In this document: one piece after another, positions 17,577 to 24,744 of the stretch
Position numbering within the stretch: position 1 is the first letter of the stretch
How the letters are laid out: each line of letters begins with the position of its first letter
From: Pancytospora philotis
Taxonomy: Eukaryota; Microsporidia
DNA: 64,000 nt
Assembly (NCBI GenBank): GCA_023647555.1
Contig: JALRLY010000274.1
Coordinates: forward strand, 87,747 to 151,746
Reading direction: 5' to 3'
Translations under genes and position numbers: made by a program
The notes under the pieces: model-generated
The model's input: the letters and a program-made list of their open reading frames with translations, nothing else
Database searches by the model: none
Told to the model about the DNA's origin: nothing

Positions 17577-20417
17577 CTACACTTTATTCTTCTCGAGAAT
17601 CTCATCTTTGATCGCCCGCGCGCGGCCGACCACCGCGTCGGGGACGCCGGCAAGGCGCGCAACGTACAACCCGTGCGAGTCGAGGCAGACGCCGTTCTTT
17701 ATCTTGTACAGGAAGACGATGTCGTCCTGGTCGATCACGCAGTCGATGTACACCTTGTCGACGCCCTCGTACTTCTGCACCAGGCCGTGGTAGTGCGTGC
17801 TGAACAGCGTGTAGCAGCCGATTCCCTTGAGGTAGTCGAGCACCGCCTGCGCGATCGCCGTGCCGTCCCCGGTGGAGGTACCGCGCCCGAGCTCGTCCAT
17901 GATCACGAAGCTCCTGCGCGTGGCGCTGCCCATGATGCGCGAGGCCTCGCTGAGCTCGGCCATGAAGGTCGACTCGCCGCGCGCCAGGGAGTCTGATGCC
18001 CCGATGCGCGTGAATATCTGGTCGAACACCGGGAGGCGCATGGCCTCGCACGCCACGCCCATACCCATTTGCGCCAGGATTATGTTGAGGCAGATGCTGC
18101 GCAGGAAGGTGGACTTGCCGCCCATGTTGGGCCCTGACACGATTGTGATCGGGCGCGTCGGGCGGAAGTCGTTTCTGATGTTGCGCGGGTATACGGGCGA
18201 GCAGCAGCTGGAAATCTCCAGCGCGGCATCGCTGTCGACGATCTCAGGGAGAACGAGCCCGCTAGTCTGCTTCGCTACGGCGAAGGAGATGTAGCAGTCC
18301 ACGCGCGCCACGTACGAAACGGCAGCGTACAGCTGGTCGCTGCGCGGTACGACAAACTCGATGGCCTGCCGGAGCAAATTGCCCTTCGCCTGAAAGATCT
18401 TCTCTTCCGCCTCCTGGAGTTGCATGATCAGCGCACGGAGCGCAGGCGAGTAGTAGCGCCGGTGCGACTTGGTGGTGGACACGACGTAGAACTCGCTGGG
18501 CATTTTCACGTCCACAGGCGCCTCGATCTGGAATAGATCGCGGTTGAGGCTCTTGTAGGCGAGCATGTGCAGCTTCGTTGCGCCTTTCAGGTCGCTGAGG
18601 TACCGCTGTATCGACTGCTCGATTCCGCTGTATTCTGCGCCGAGAGCCGACAGGTCCTCGTTCAGCGCGCCCGGCCGCACTTCGTCCTCGCCGATCTGGA
18701 ACGCCTTGTAGAAGTCGCCCAGGAGATCCTGCAGGCCGGCCGCGTGCGTCCGCGCGCCGCTGGCAAAACCCGTGCTGTCCGCTGCAATGCTATCGGCCAT
18801 GTAGCTAAGGAAGTCGGCGCACCTTGCCAGGCCCATTAGGCAGGCGGTGAGGTCTTTGAAGCGCGGGTTCGAGTTGGACAGCCGGGCGACCCGCCGCTCA
18901 AGGTCGCCAATCGACGCGAGCCGCTCTTTCAGGCCGTCCAGCGCTGCTCCTTCGAACAGCGCAGCGTGTGCGCGCCGCTCGCAAATCCGCGCCGTGTTCG
19001 TCAGCGGGTTGATGAGCCAGCGCTTGAGCAGCCGCTGCCCGAAGGCCGTGGTGCAGTGGTTGATCGCGCCGAACAGCGTGTGCTTGGTGGTGCCGTCGTA
19101 GTTGTTGACAAGCACGTCCAGGTTGGCGAGCGTGGACCCGTCCAGCGGGAAGCTGTCACAGGTCTCCAGCGATGTTAGCACGGCGCTGTCGAGCGCATCC
19201 GCGCGGCACAGCTTCACCATGTAATTGTGCAGATACGTGAAGCACGTGTACTCTGCCTCGTTCGTGAGCTCGTACTTCTTCTGGCTCACCACGCACGTCC
19301 GCGACGGCCTGATGGGCCTGAGCTGCGTAACAGCGCTGAGGTCGACGTCGCTGATCACCTCGCGTATGTCGTACTGTATGAATACACTCTTGAGCGCGCC
19401 GAGATCGCTCCTATCCTGCACGTGCTTGATGTACAGCCTGTTGATGCTCGCGTCGTACAGCAGCACGCAGAAGCTGCGCATGCCGCTCCCGTCCGCCGCC
19501 CCGCCCTCTTCAACGACCACGGCGGTGTAGAATGGCAGCGCCGCGGTGATGTAGTCCGGGTTGTAGATCGTGCCTGCCGTGACAATCTCCTTGAGCTCGC
19601 GATTGATGATTTTGTCGCTCGAGCCGCCCGCCCGCTCGCGCAGCTTCTTGCCGATCATGTTCTCGGCCTGCTCCACGCGCCCAACCTTGAAGCCGTGCTC
19701 GATGAACTTCGCCGCCCACGTGTCGTAGCTCTTCTCCGGGAAGCCGGCCATCCGCATGTTCACGCGGCTGCTCGTGCGCATGTCGAACAGGCGCGCGGCG
19801 ATCTCCGCGTCGTTCTCGTAGACCTCGTAGAAGGCGCCCTTCTTGAACAGGATCACAGTGTCGAAGTGCTCCTTCTTGATCGACCAAAACTGCTTCTCGA
19901 ACGGCGTGAACTTCCTGAACATCTCCTCGGGCACGTACAGCGTGGAGCTGTCGTAGCCGGGCTCGCCGCGGCGCACGCCCTGCGCATCCCGGATATCGAC
20001 CATGAAGGCGTAGCGCTCCTCGCCCTGCTCCTGCCGCGCGCAGCTGCCCGCATCGCTCTCCAGGAACGAATGATTATGTGTCGAGCTCGGCGCCTCGAGG
20101 AAGCTCTCGCTCGGCCCCTCAGCATGCTTGGAAAGAGCCGCACCGCTCGCGTCATCCCCTGTAGCATCCTGCGCAGGCTCTAGACTGGATGAAAACACAT
20201 CGCCGGACGGGGCCGGGTCCACAACCTCGAACCCCAGCGTGTTCGTCTGGTTTTCCTTGCACCTTTTCGCCTTCTTGAGCCCGCTCGGCCGCTCGCTCTT
20301 CTCTGCTTGCGACTCGGCAGCGACATCGTTCACGAACGCCTCGAAGCTGTCGTCGTCGCCCTGCGGATCGCTCGGCCCCTGGCTGCTGAAGTAGTCCAAC
20401 AGCGTCTTCCTCGACAT
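17577..20417 (-). CDS. MSH6: DNA mismatch repair protein MSH6
   Basis: 946 aa. A PCNA-interacting motif opens the protein (SRKTLLDYF), then comes a disordered linker to ~150. The mismatch-binding domain follows, 'FTPFEKQFWSIKKEHFDTVILFKKGAFYEVYE', with the Phe-x-Glu reader (FYE) that marks MSH6 rather than MSH3. Connector, lever and clamp domains come next, then the ABC ATPase with Walker A GPNMGGKS (~760), Walker B and 'DELGRGTSTGDG' (~840). It pairs with MSH2 as MutS-alpha to recognise base mismatches in nuclear DNA. The start at 20417 follows AAATTTTTAGCCC exactly. All key residues are intact. Confidence 0.95.
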   Translation of the reverse strand: MSRKTLLDYFSSQGPSDPQGDDDSFEAFVNDVAAESQAEKSERPSGLKKAKRCKENQTNTLGFEVVDPAPSGDVFSSSLEPAQDATGDDASGAALSKHAEGPSESFLEAPSSTHNHSFLESDAGSCARQEQGEERYAFMVDIRDAQGVRRGEPGYDSSTLYVPEEMFRKFTPFEKQFWSIKKEHFDTVILFKKGAFYEVYENDAEIAARLFDMRTSSRVNMRMAGFPEKSYDTWAAKFIEHGFKVGRVEQAENMIGKKLRERAGGSSDKIINRELKEIVTAGTIYNPDYITAALPFYTAVVVEEGGAADGSGMRSFCVLLYDASINRLYIKHVQDRSDLGALKSVFIQYDIREVISDVDLSAVTQLRPIRPSRTCVVSQKKYELTNEAEYTCFTYLHNYMVKLCRADALDSAVLTSLETCDSFPLDGSTLANLDVLVNNYDGTTKHTLFGAINHCTTAFGQRLLKRWLINPLTNTARICERRAHAALFEGAALDGLKERLASIGDLERRVARLSNSNPRFKDLTACLMGLARCADFLSYMADSIAADSTGFASGARTHAAGLQDLLGDFYKAFQIGEDEVRPGALNEDLSALGAEYSGIEQSIQRYLSDLKGATKLHMLAYKSLNRDLFQIEAPVDVKMPSEFYVVSTTKSHRRYYSPALRALIMQLQEAEEKIFQAKGNLLRQAIEFVVPRSDQLYAAVSYVARVDCYISFAVAKQTSGLVLPEIVDSDAALEISSCCSPVYPRNIRNDFRPTRPITIVSGPNMGGKSTFLRSICLNIILAQMGMGVACEAMRLPVFDQIFTRIGASDSLARGESTFMAELSEASRIMGSATRRSFVIMDELGRGTSTGDGTAIAQAVLDYLKGIGCYTLFSTHYHGLVQKYEGVDKVYIDCVIDQDDIVFLYKIKNGVCLDSHGLYVARLAGVPDAVVGRARAIKDEILEKNKV

Positions 20418-20430
20418 GGGCTAAAAATTT
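20418..20430 (-). promoter_or_regulatory. AAATTTTTAGCCC start signal of MSH6
   Basis: The 13-bp block on the coding strand abuts the ATG. The same 13-mer stands before ARS2-like (38440-38452). Confidence 0.75.
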
Positions 20431-20583
20431 CCTGGCAGTTTCCGGCGCCGCGCCTGCCAGGCGAATAGTTCTTCGCAGCTCGCCGGATGCGGGCCATTCT
20501 GTTTCGGGCATGCACCGAGAACACAGACAGAGCCATGAGCAGACTCTGGGCTTTAAAAAATAATGAACAGCTTAAGAACAAAT

Positions 20584-20901
20584 TTATTCACCTCTCGGTG
20601 GAGACCTCGATCCTAGGTCTCGCAAATCGTGGAAGTGGACCGTCAGCCCATGCTGCGAACGATTCTTGACCCTGCGGCTTTGCCTTTCACGCAGCTTTCG
20701 AGCAAAAAAGCGCAGAAAAGTATAGGCAGTCACCACCACCGCCGCGGAAACAGTTGCGGTGTTCAACGATCTACACTGGGCAATTGCAATACTTATCCAA
20801 AGTACCATGCAGAGACGAAATGAATGCAGTTCTTCGAGGATTGTATGCAATGACAACATGTTTGCATGGGCACAGATCTTTATATAGATTTCCTCGATCA
20901 T
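20584..20901 (-). CDS. Small membrane protein, unknown function
   Basis: 105 aa. Two hydrophobic stretches (FRLCMVLWISIAIAQC, ~29-44, and TATVSAAVVVTAYTFLRFF, ~48-66) are followed by a strongly basic segment (ARKLRERQSRRVKNR) and a polar tail. The TGA stop abuts AATAAA (GGTGAATAAA), as for other genes here, which supports a real gene. The start at 20901 is uncertain; Met15 is an alternative. No family recognised. It lies at the edge of the AT-rich island. Confidence 0.45.
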   Translation of the reverse strand: MIEEIYIKICAHANMLSLHTILEELHSFRLCMVLWISIAIAQCRSLNTATVSAAVVVTAYTFLRFFARKLRERQSRRVKNRSQHGLTVHFHDLRDLGSRSPPRGE

Positions 20902-21020
20902 AATAAAAGCTTATTTTTATTGAAAGTGAGGACGATTCTAACTATTCACTTTGCTATGGTATTTATAAAAAAGATTAGATCTATGATTTATTTTCCCAGA
21001 TAAAGAATGATAAGAGATAT

Positions 21021-21147
21021 TATGTGTTGTCGAGGACGCGGGTACTTGTCCGAAGGACAACTGGCGGAGGTGGCAGAGAGGAGCGAAGCGGAAGCGAGCG
21101 AGACGCGTTTGGCTAACGAGATCGTTATTTAAAACTTGACAACATAC
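21021..21147. repeat. MITE-like segment with imperfect terminal inverted repeats and a hairpin
   Basis: A ~127-bp GC-rich block stands out in AT-rich surroundings. Its ends, tatgtgttgtcgag (21021-21034) and cttgacaacatac (21135-21147), are imperfect inverted repeats. Inside are a perfect 6-bp stem with a GAA loop (TTGTCC/GGACAA, 21046-21060) and a purine-rich run of GAGCGAAGCG-like units (21063-21107). No coding frame. It could be a small non-autonomous element or a structured RNA. Confidence 0.35.
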
Positions 21148-21179
21148 TAACCTTCAATAAATTTACTTACTCCTTATAG

Positions 21180-21755
21180 CTCGCGTACGGCTACACGCGG
21201 CGCCACAATAAAGTAGTGCGGTCATTGCACCAGTTACTATGCAACCGATACGGGCTGAAGAGTTCGCGCAAGATTCGCCTGCACTCTGTGCAGGAGATGC
21301 TCAATAAATGTGACAACGAGATCCGAGTTGACACTCGTATCAAGACCGACGTCAAGGTGGCCCATGACCGCCCGGACATCTTCGTGCTCGACAAGCGGCG
21401 CAACCAGGCGCTGCTGATCGAGGTTGGTATCACCAGCCAAGATCAGCTTCAGACCGTCGAAACAGAGAAGGCGCATAAGTATGATTTGCTTGCGGGAGAG
21501 TTCGGAATGATGTACAAGTACAGCGTAAGGGTTGTACCGTACGTCATGATTTGGAATGGAGTTGTGACAAAGTGTCACAAGAAGTACTTGCGTAAACTAG
21601 ACGTCCCGACAGACATGAAAGCTCACATCAAATCTCGAGTGCTGAGAAGAACTTTGTTCAATTCATGCCCAATGGGGTCTCAGCAATTACTAAAGTGGCC
21701 GCCCAACACTTATGTATTATCCATAAATACCCGATACGATTTTGTTTGGCCACTC
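21180..21755 (+). mobile_element. 3' fragment of a non-LTR retrotransposon (R2/NeSL-type restriction-like endonuclease)
   Basis: An open frame from ~21180 (no ATG; TAG at 21177) reads YTRRHNKVVRSLHQLLCNRYG, then DVKVAHDRPDIFVLDKRRNQ and ALLIEVGITSQDQ. The R-P-D...(I/L)-E-V arrangement is a PD-(D/E)XK nuclease core. In site-specific non-LTR elements (R2, R4, NeSL) this endonuclease follows the reverse transcriptase and a CCHC finger at the 3' end of the single ORF. No reverse transcriptase is left in the window, so the copy is 5'-truncated. The frame then runs, out of frame, into the flank of the first ERO1-like gene. Related sequence is repeated in decayed form at ~22980-23065. Confidence 0.6.
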
Positions 21756-21819
21756 TTAAGTGAATACGCAGCGCCAACGTTTCAGTTTCAGAATTTGAAT
21801 AAGAAAATCGACATCTGTA

Positions 21820-22905
21820 ATGCCTGTATTGATTCTCGGGTTGTATCTTACATGGCAGCTAGCAAGAGAATTGTACCATACGGTGTCCTTGCGCACATTC
21901 TGGGATCCGGGGCAGACCGCTCTTAGTAATCTTGCCATATACAAACAACTGCAGTACATCGCTGAATCAGATTACTTCACAAAGGTCCAAATAGACATCA
22001 GCGGCGGGCGTCTGGATGAAGCGCGACAATGCTCAGGGGACTCTTGTGCGGCTACAAAGCGAATATTCAGCGAGAAAAAAAGCGTTATTGATCTTTTGCA
22101 AGTTTGTGAAGCCTACTCTGAGCACGCTGCCGAAGAGTTAGCCAGAATCTGGCCTGCTTTTCACCAAGTGGTAAATGGGGATGCACATCTATCGCGTTTG
22201 CTAAATGGACTGCAGCTCTCGATTACTACTCACATGGCAGTTTACTATAGATCATATTTTAACTGGTATGCACCCCGCTTAGAAATACTGGAGCAAGTAT
22301 ACAGTAGAAGCCTTCGATCTGATCTTGAAGAGCTGTATAAAGTCTATAGGGCGGCAGTGGCTTCGCTATTGTATAACAATGGTGAAGTTCCCAGCTCCGT
22401 CTTGGAATTGAGTACGGAAATTATGAGGCAAAATGCGGCGCAACTCATGAAGCGTGAGCACAATTCTTCTGTACCGTACCTCCGAGCCTCGTTCAATTTC
22501 TTAGACAGAAACTATATCGATCGTCCATACATCAGTCTAAAGGTGCTGCCGCTCTTTGGTGAAATGATTAAACTGTTGCGTGGCTCAGACTGCAACGAAT
22601 GCATTTTGTGGTTAACTATTCAGGTTAGTGGGCTCATGGCAGCAGTAAAAGCACTCAATAATAAACCGCTCGACAAAGCGGAACTCGCTTGTCTCATTTA
22701 CGCATTCAGAAGGGCCAGTGTGAGCATTAGAGAGTGTTCACGACTGATGGATCCTCGGTTTGTAATCCTGCGGCTTCCGCCGATACACTACTTTGAACCG
22801 TGTCTGTTCCTTATCGGGTTCTTATATTTGGTGTATCCTTACCGATCATATCTACCAAATCTTCCTGATATTGCTAATTTTGAGTTTATAAATCAAGTAA
22901 ATTAA
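21820..22905 (+). CDS. ERO1: ERO1-like ER thiol oxidase, copy A
   Basis: 361 aa. Colinear with ERO1: 'LSNLAIYKQLQYIAESDYF' matches the early ERO1 helix (..LQ.L.ESDYF). 'SRLLNGLQLSITTHMAVYYRSYFNWYAPRLE' matches the FAD-binding 'LISGLHASI..H' region. 'DCNECILWLTIQVSGLMAAVKAL' (Cys258, Cys261) matches the flavin-proximal CxxCRLWGK.Q..GL..ALKIL site, and 'LACLIYAFRRASVSIRE' matches 'EIVALFNAFGRLS.SI'. ERO1 oxidises PDI in the ER lumen. Cys71 and Cys76 occupy the shuttle region, but the second shuttle Cys (human C99 position) is absent. The N-terminus (PVLILGLYLTW) may be a signal or anchor sequence, and residues ~325-343 a C-terminal TM, which is unusual. Composition is AT-rich unlike the flanks. 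Paralogue of 23505-24602. Confidence 0.7.
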   Translation: MPVLILGLYLTWQLARELYHTVSLRTFWDPGQTALSNLAIYKQLQYIAESDYFTKVQIDISGGRLDEARQCSGDSCAATKRIFSEKKSVIDLLQVCEAYSEHAAEELARIWPAFHQVVNGDAHLSRLLNGLQLSITTHMAVYYRSYFNWYAPRLEILEQVYSRSLRSDLEELYKVYRAAVASLLYNNGEVPSSVLELSTEIMRQNAAQLMKREHNSSVPYLRASFNFLDRNYIDRPYISLKVLPLFGEMIKLLRGSDCNECILWLTIQVSGLMAAVKALNNKPLDKAELACLIYAFRRASVSIRECSRLMDPRFVILRLPPIHYFEPCLFLIGFLYLVYPYRSYLPNLPDIANFEFINQVN

Positions 22906-22969
22906 TTCAGATCGTATAGCTATGAGTAAAGAGGTTGCTAAAGTTGCAAATCGATACTTGTATCTGAAC

Positions 22970-23065
22970 TAGCGTTGGGGTAGCTTTAACCGCATGAATA
23001 TTTCTGTACTCGATGAACGGCGCAACCGAGCGCTGATGGTTGCGAATGGCATATATAACTATCGG
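22970..23065 (+). pseudogene. Decayed copy of the retrotransposon endonuclease fragment
   Basis: The stretch beginning cgcatgaatatttctgtact and continuing cgatgaacggcgcaaccgag corresponds base for base, with scattered changes, to the R-P-D-I-F-V-L-D-K-R-R-N-Q segment at ~21370-21435. The frame is broken. With the matching flank at ~23435-23500 this shows that the whole 'endonuclease fragment + ERO1-like gene' unit was duplicated, then interrupted. Confidence 0.55.
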
Positions 23066-23199
23066 GGGTTGACCTTTAATATTCCCATCTTTTAAAAATT
23101 GCTCTAATTTTTATCTATTTCATTTAAGACACGTCTCAAATAATCTAATTTCAGGTATATAAATAAATACACGGGGTAACCCATTATGCAAGTAAAGAG

Positions 23200-23280
23200 A
23201 ATAAATCTACTTACGGAGTATAATAGTATGAGCATTTTACTATTCACGCTCGCTCTTGCGTTCCCTGCATGCAGACCCGC
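23200..23280 (-). repeat. AT-rich repeat, copy 1 (3' end of a gene remnant plus flank)
   Basis: About 85% identical over ~65 bp to 63834-63910 and shares its core with 24661-24711 in opposite orientation. Core on the minus strand: GTGAATAGT(a/t)..ATG.TCATA then ATTATACTCC. On the minus strand the adjoining frame ends ..CMQGTQERA, like ..CAQGTQE at the right edge, so the copy seems to derive from the 3' end of a gene. Confidence 0.6.
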
Positions 23281-23504
23281 GCATACGCAGTGGCTCTGTA
23301 CAGCCTTCGGTGTACGATTTTATGCTGAATATCGCTGTACTGAGACGCCCACTGAGCTGCCTGGACTGCATTAATAAAAGTGTGACCAATACTTTTCTGT
23401 TTTGGATTATGCCCAATAAGGCCCCAGCAATAGACTAGAGCGGCCATTCAATATCTATGTATTATTAATAAATAGCCAATACGATTTTATTCGACCATTC
23501 AAGA

Positions 23505-24602
23505 ATGAATACTCAACAATCATCGTTTCAGCTGCAGTATTTTAAATTCGAGGTTACAAATGATATGCTTGACGATATTCTAACAGCTATGGCAGCATTC
23601 ATGACGGTGTACCACACGGCGTCCTCACGAAAATTTTCGGCTCCAAAGCAAACCGTACTCAATAATCTGGACATATACAAACAGTTGCAATATATCGCCG
23701 AGTCTGACTACCTTTCTAAGATCCTGATGAACAACAGCGACAAGGATCCCGATATAACTCGAAGAGATGCAGACCTATGTGCGGCTAGAAAGCAAAGCTT
23801 CTACAGGAAAAATGGCATCATCGATCTATTGCGAGTGCGCGAAGCGTACTCCAAACATGCAGCTGTGGAGTTAGCTAAGATTTGGCCTGTACTTCATGAA
23901 ATTGCAAGCAGAGATGCGTACATATCGCGCTTGCTTAATGGGCTGCAACTAACGATTACCACACACATGACAATTTTCTATAGATCGTATTATTGGTGGT
24001 ATGCTCCGAACTTAGATATTATAAAGCGTGCCTATACCAAAAATCTTCGAGATAATCTAGAAGAGCTGTATGCAGTTTACAGGGCGGGGGTGGCCGCATT
24101 ATCGTACAGCCGGGGTGAAATACCTGATCCCGTTATGAAATTAAGTGCCCAAATCATAAAGCAAAATGCGGCGCAATATGTGAAGCGCGGGGATTCATTT
24201 TCATCGCCGCACGTCCAGACCTCACTTAGTATTTTAGATGAATACTATGTAAACCGGCCATACATCAGTCCAAACGTGCTGCCACTTTTTAATGAAATGA
24301 TTGGAGCGCTAAGCGATTCGAACTGTGAGAAATGCGTCTTGTGGCTAGCCATTCAGCTCAGTGGACTTGTGGCAGCAGTCAAAATACTCAATAATAAGCC
24401 GCTCGACAAGACAGAACTTACCTGTCTCATTTATGCATTCAGAAAGGCCAGTATAAGCATCAGAGAGGTTTCACGGCTAATGGATCCCCGGTTTATAATT
24501 TTGAAGCTTCCACTGATATATTACTTTGAACCGTTTTTAATTATTATTGGTATATTATATATATTATATCCATATCGGGCTTATTTGCTTGATTTATCCT
24601 AA
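23505..24602 (+). CDS. ERO1: ERO1-like ER thiol oxidase, copy B
   Basis: 365 aa from the ATG at 23505; Met21 (23565) is an alternative start. Paralogous to 21820-22905 along its whole length, with the same ERO1 landmarks: 'LNNLDIYKQLQYIAESDYL', 'SRLLNGLQLTITTHM', 'NCEKCVLWLAIQLSGLVAAVKIL' (Cys274, Cys277) and 'TCLIYAFRKASISIRE'. The inner CxxC next to FAD is kept. The flanking structural Cys (human C391 position) is Asp, and the shuttle region RRDADLCAARKQS keeps only Cys92 where human ERO1 has CxxxxC. The C-terminus has a hydrophobic span (~340-357). It is AT-rich. It lies between inverted copies of an AT-rich repeat (23200-23280 and 24661-24711). Upstream DNA matches the region before copy A, where the same stretch is frameshifted, so the first ~20 codons may be non-coding. 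Confidence 0.7.
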   Translation: MNTQQSSFQLQYFKFEVTNDMLDDILTAMAAFMTVYHTASSRKFSAPKQTVLNNLDIYKQLQYIAESDYLSKILMNNSDKDPDITRRDADLCAARKQSFYRKNGIIDLLRVREAYSKHAAVELAKIWPVLHEIASRDAYISRLLNGLQLTITTHMTIFYRSYYWWYAPNLDIIKRAYTKNLRDNLEELYAVYRAGVAALSYSRGEIPDPVMKLSAQIIKQNAAQYVKRGDSFSSPHVQTSLSILDEYYVNRPYISPNVLPLFNEMIGALSDSNCEKCVLWLAIQLSGLVAAVKILNNKPLDKTELTCLIYAFRKASISIREVSRLMDPRFIILKLPLIYYFEPFLIIIGILYILYPYRAYLLDLS

Positions 24603-24660
24603 TCCTGCTGTTCTGCTGCCTGAAATTAAGTAAATTTATTGAATTAATATGTGAGAATAA

Positions 24661-24711
24661 ACGTGAATACTTACAATGATCATACCATTATACTCCCCAA
24701 AATTTTATTTG
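24661..24711 (+). repeat. AT-rich repeat, copy 2 (inverted relative to copy 1)
   Basis: Plus strand: acgtgaatacttacaatgat, cataccattatactcc, then aattttattt. The reverse complement aligns over ~50 bp with copy 1 and with the copy at 63834-63910. Lies 60 bp after ERO1-like copy B and 35 bp before the PRP8 stop. Confidence 0.55.
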
Positions 24712-24744
24712 TCCTATAAATAATAGATGATAAGAGGCAACGCA

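Noticed and set aside
21098..21130. GACGCGtttGGCTAACGAGAT resembles the conserved 28S rRNA region used by R-type elements
   Set aside because: Only about nine consecutive bases match, and no other rRNA sequence flanks it; chance is likely.
23229..23374. Short plus-strand frame beginning MSILLFTLALAFPACRP, looking like a signal peptide
   Set aside because: The same DNA is a repeat whose conserved frame is on the other strand (ending QGTQE). The plus frame diverges at once in the copy at 63861.
24665..24680. AATACTTACAATG resembles the 5' end of U1 snRNA
   Set aside because: Too short; it is part of the AT-rich repeat and no Sm site or stem-loops follow.
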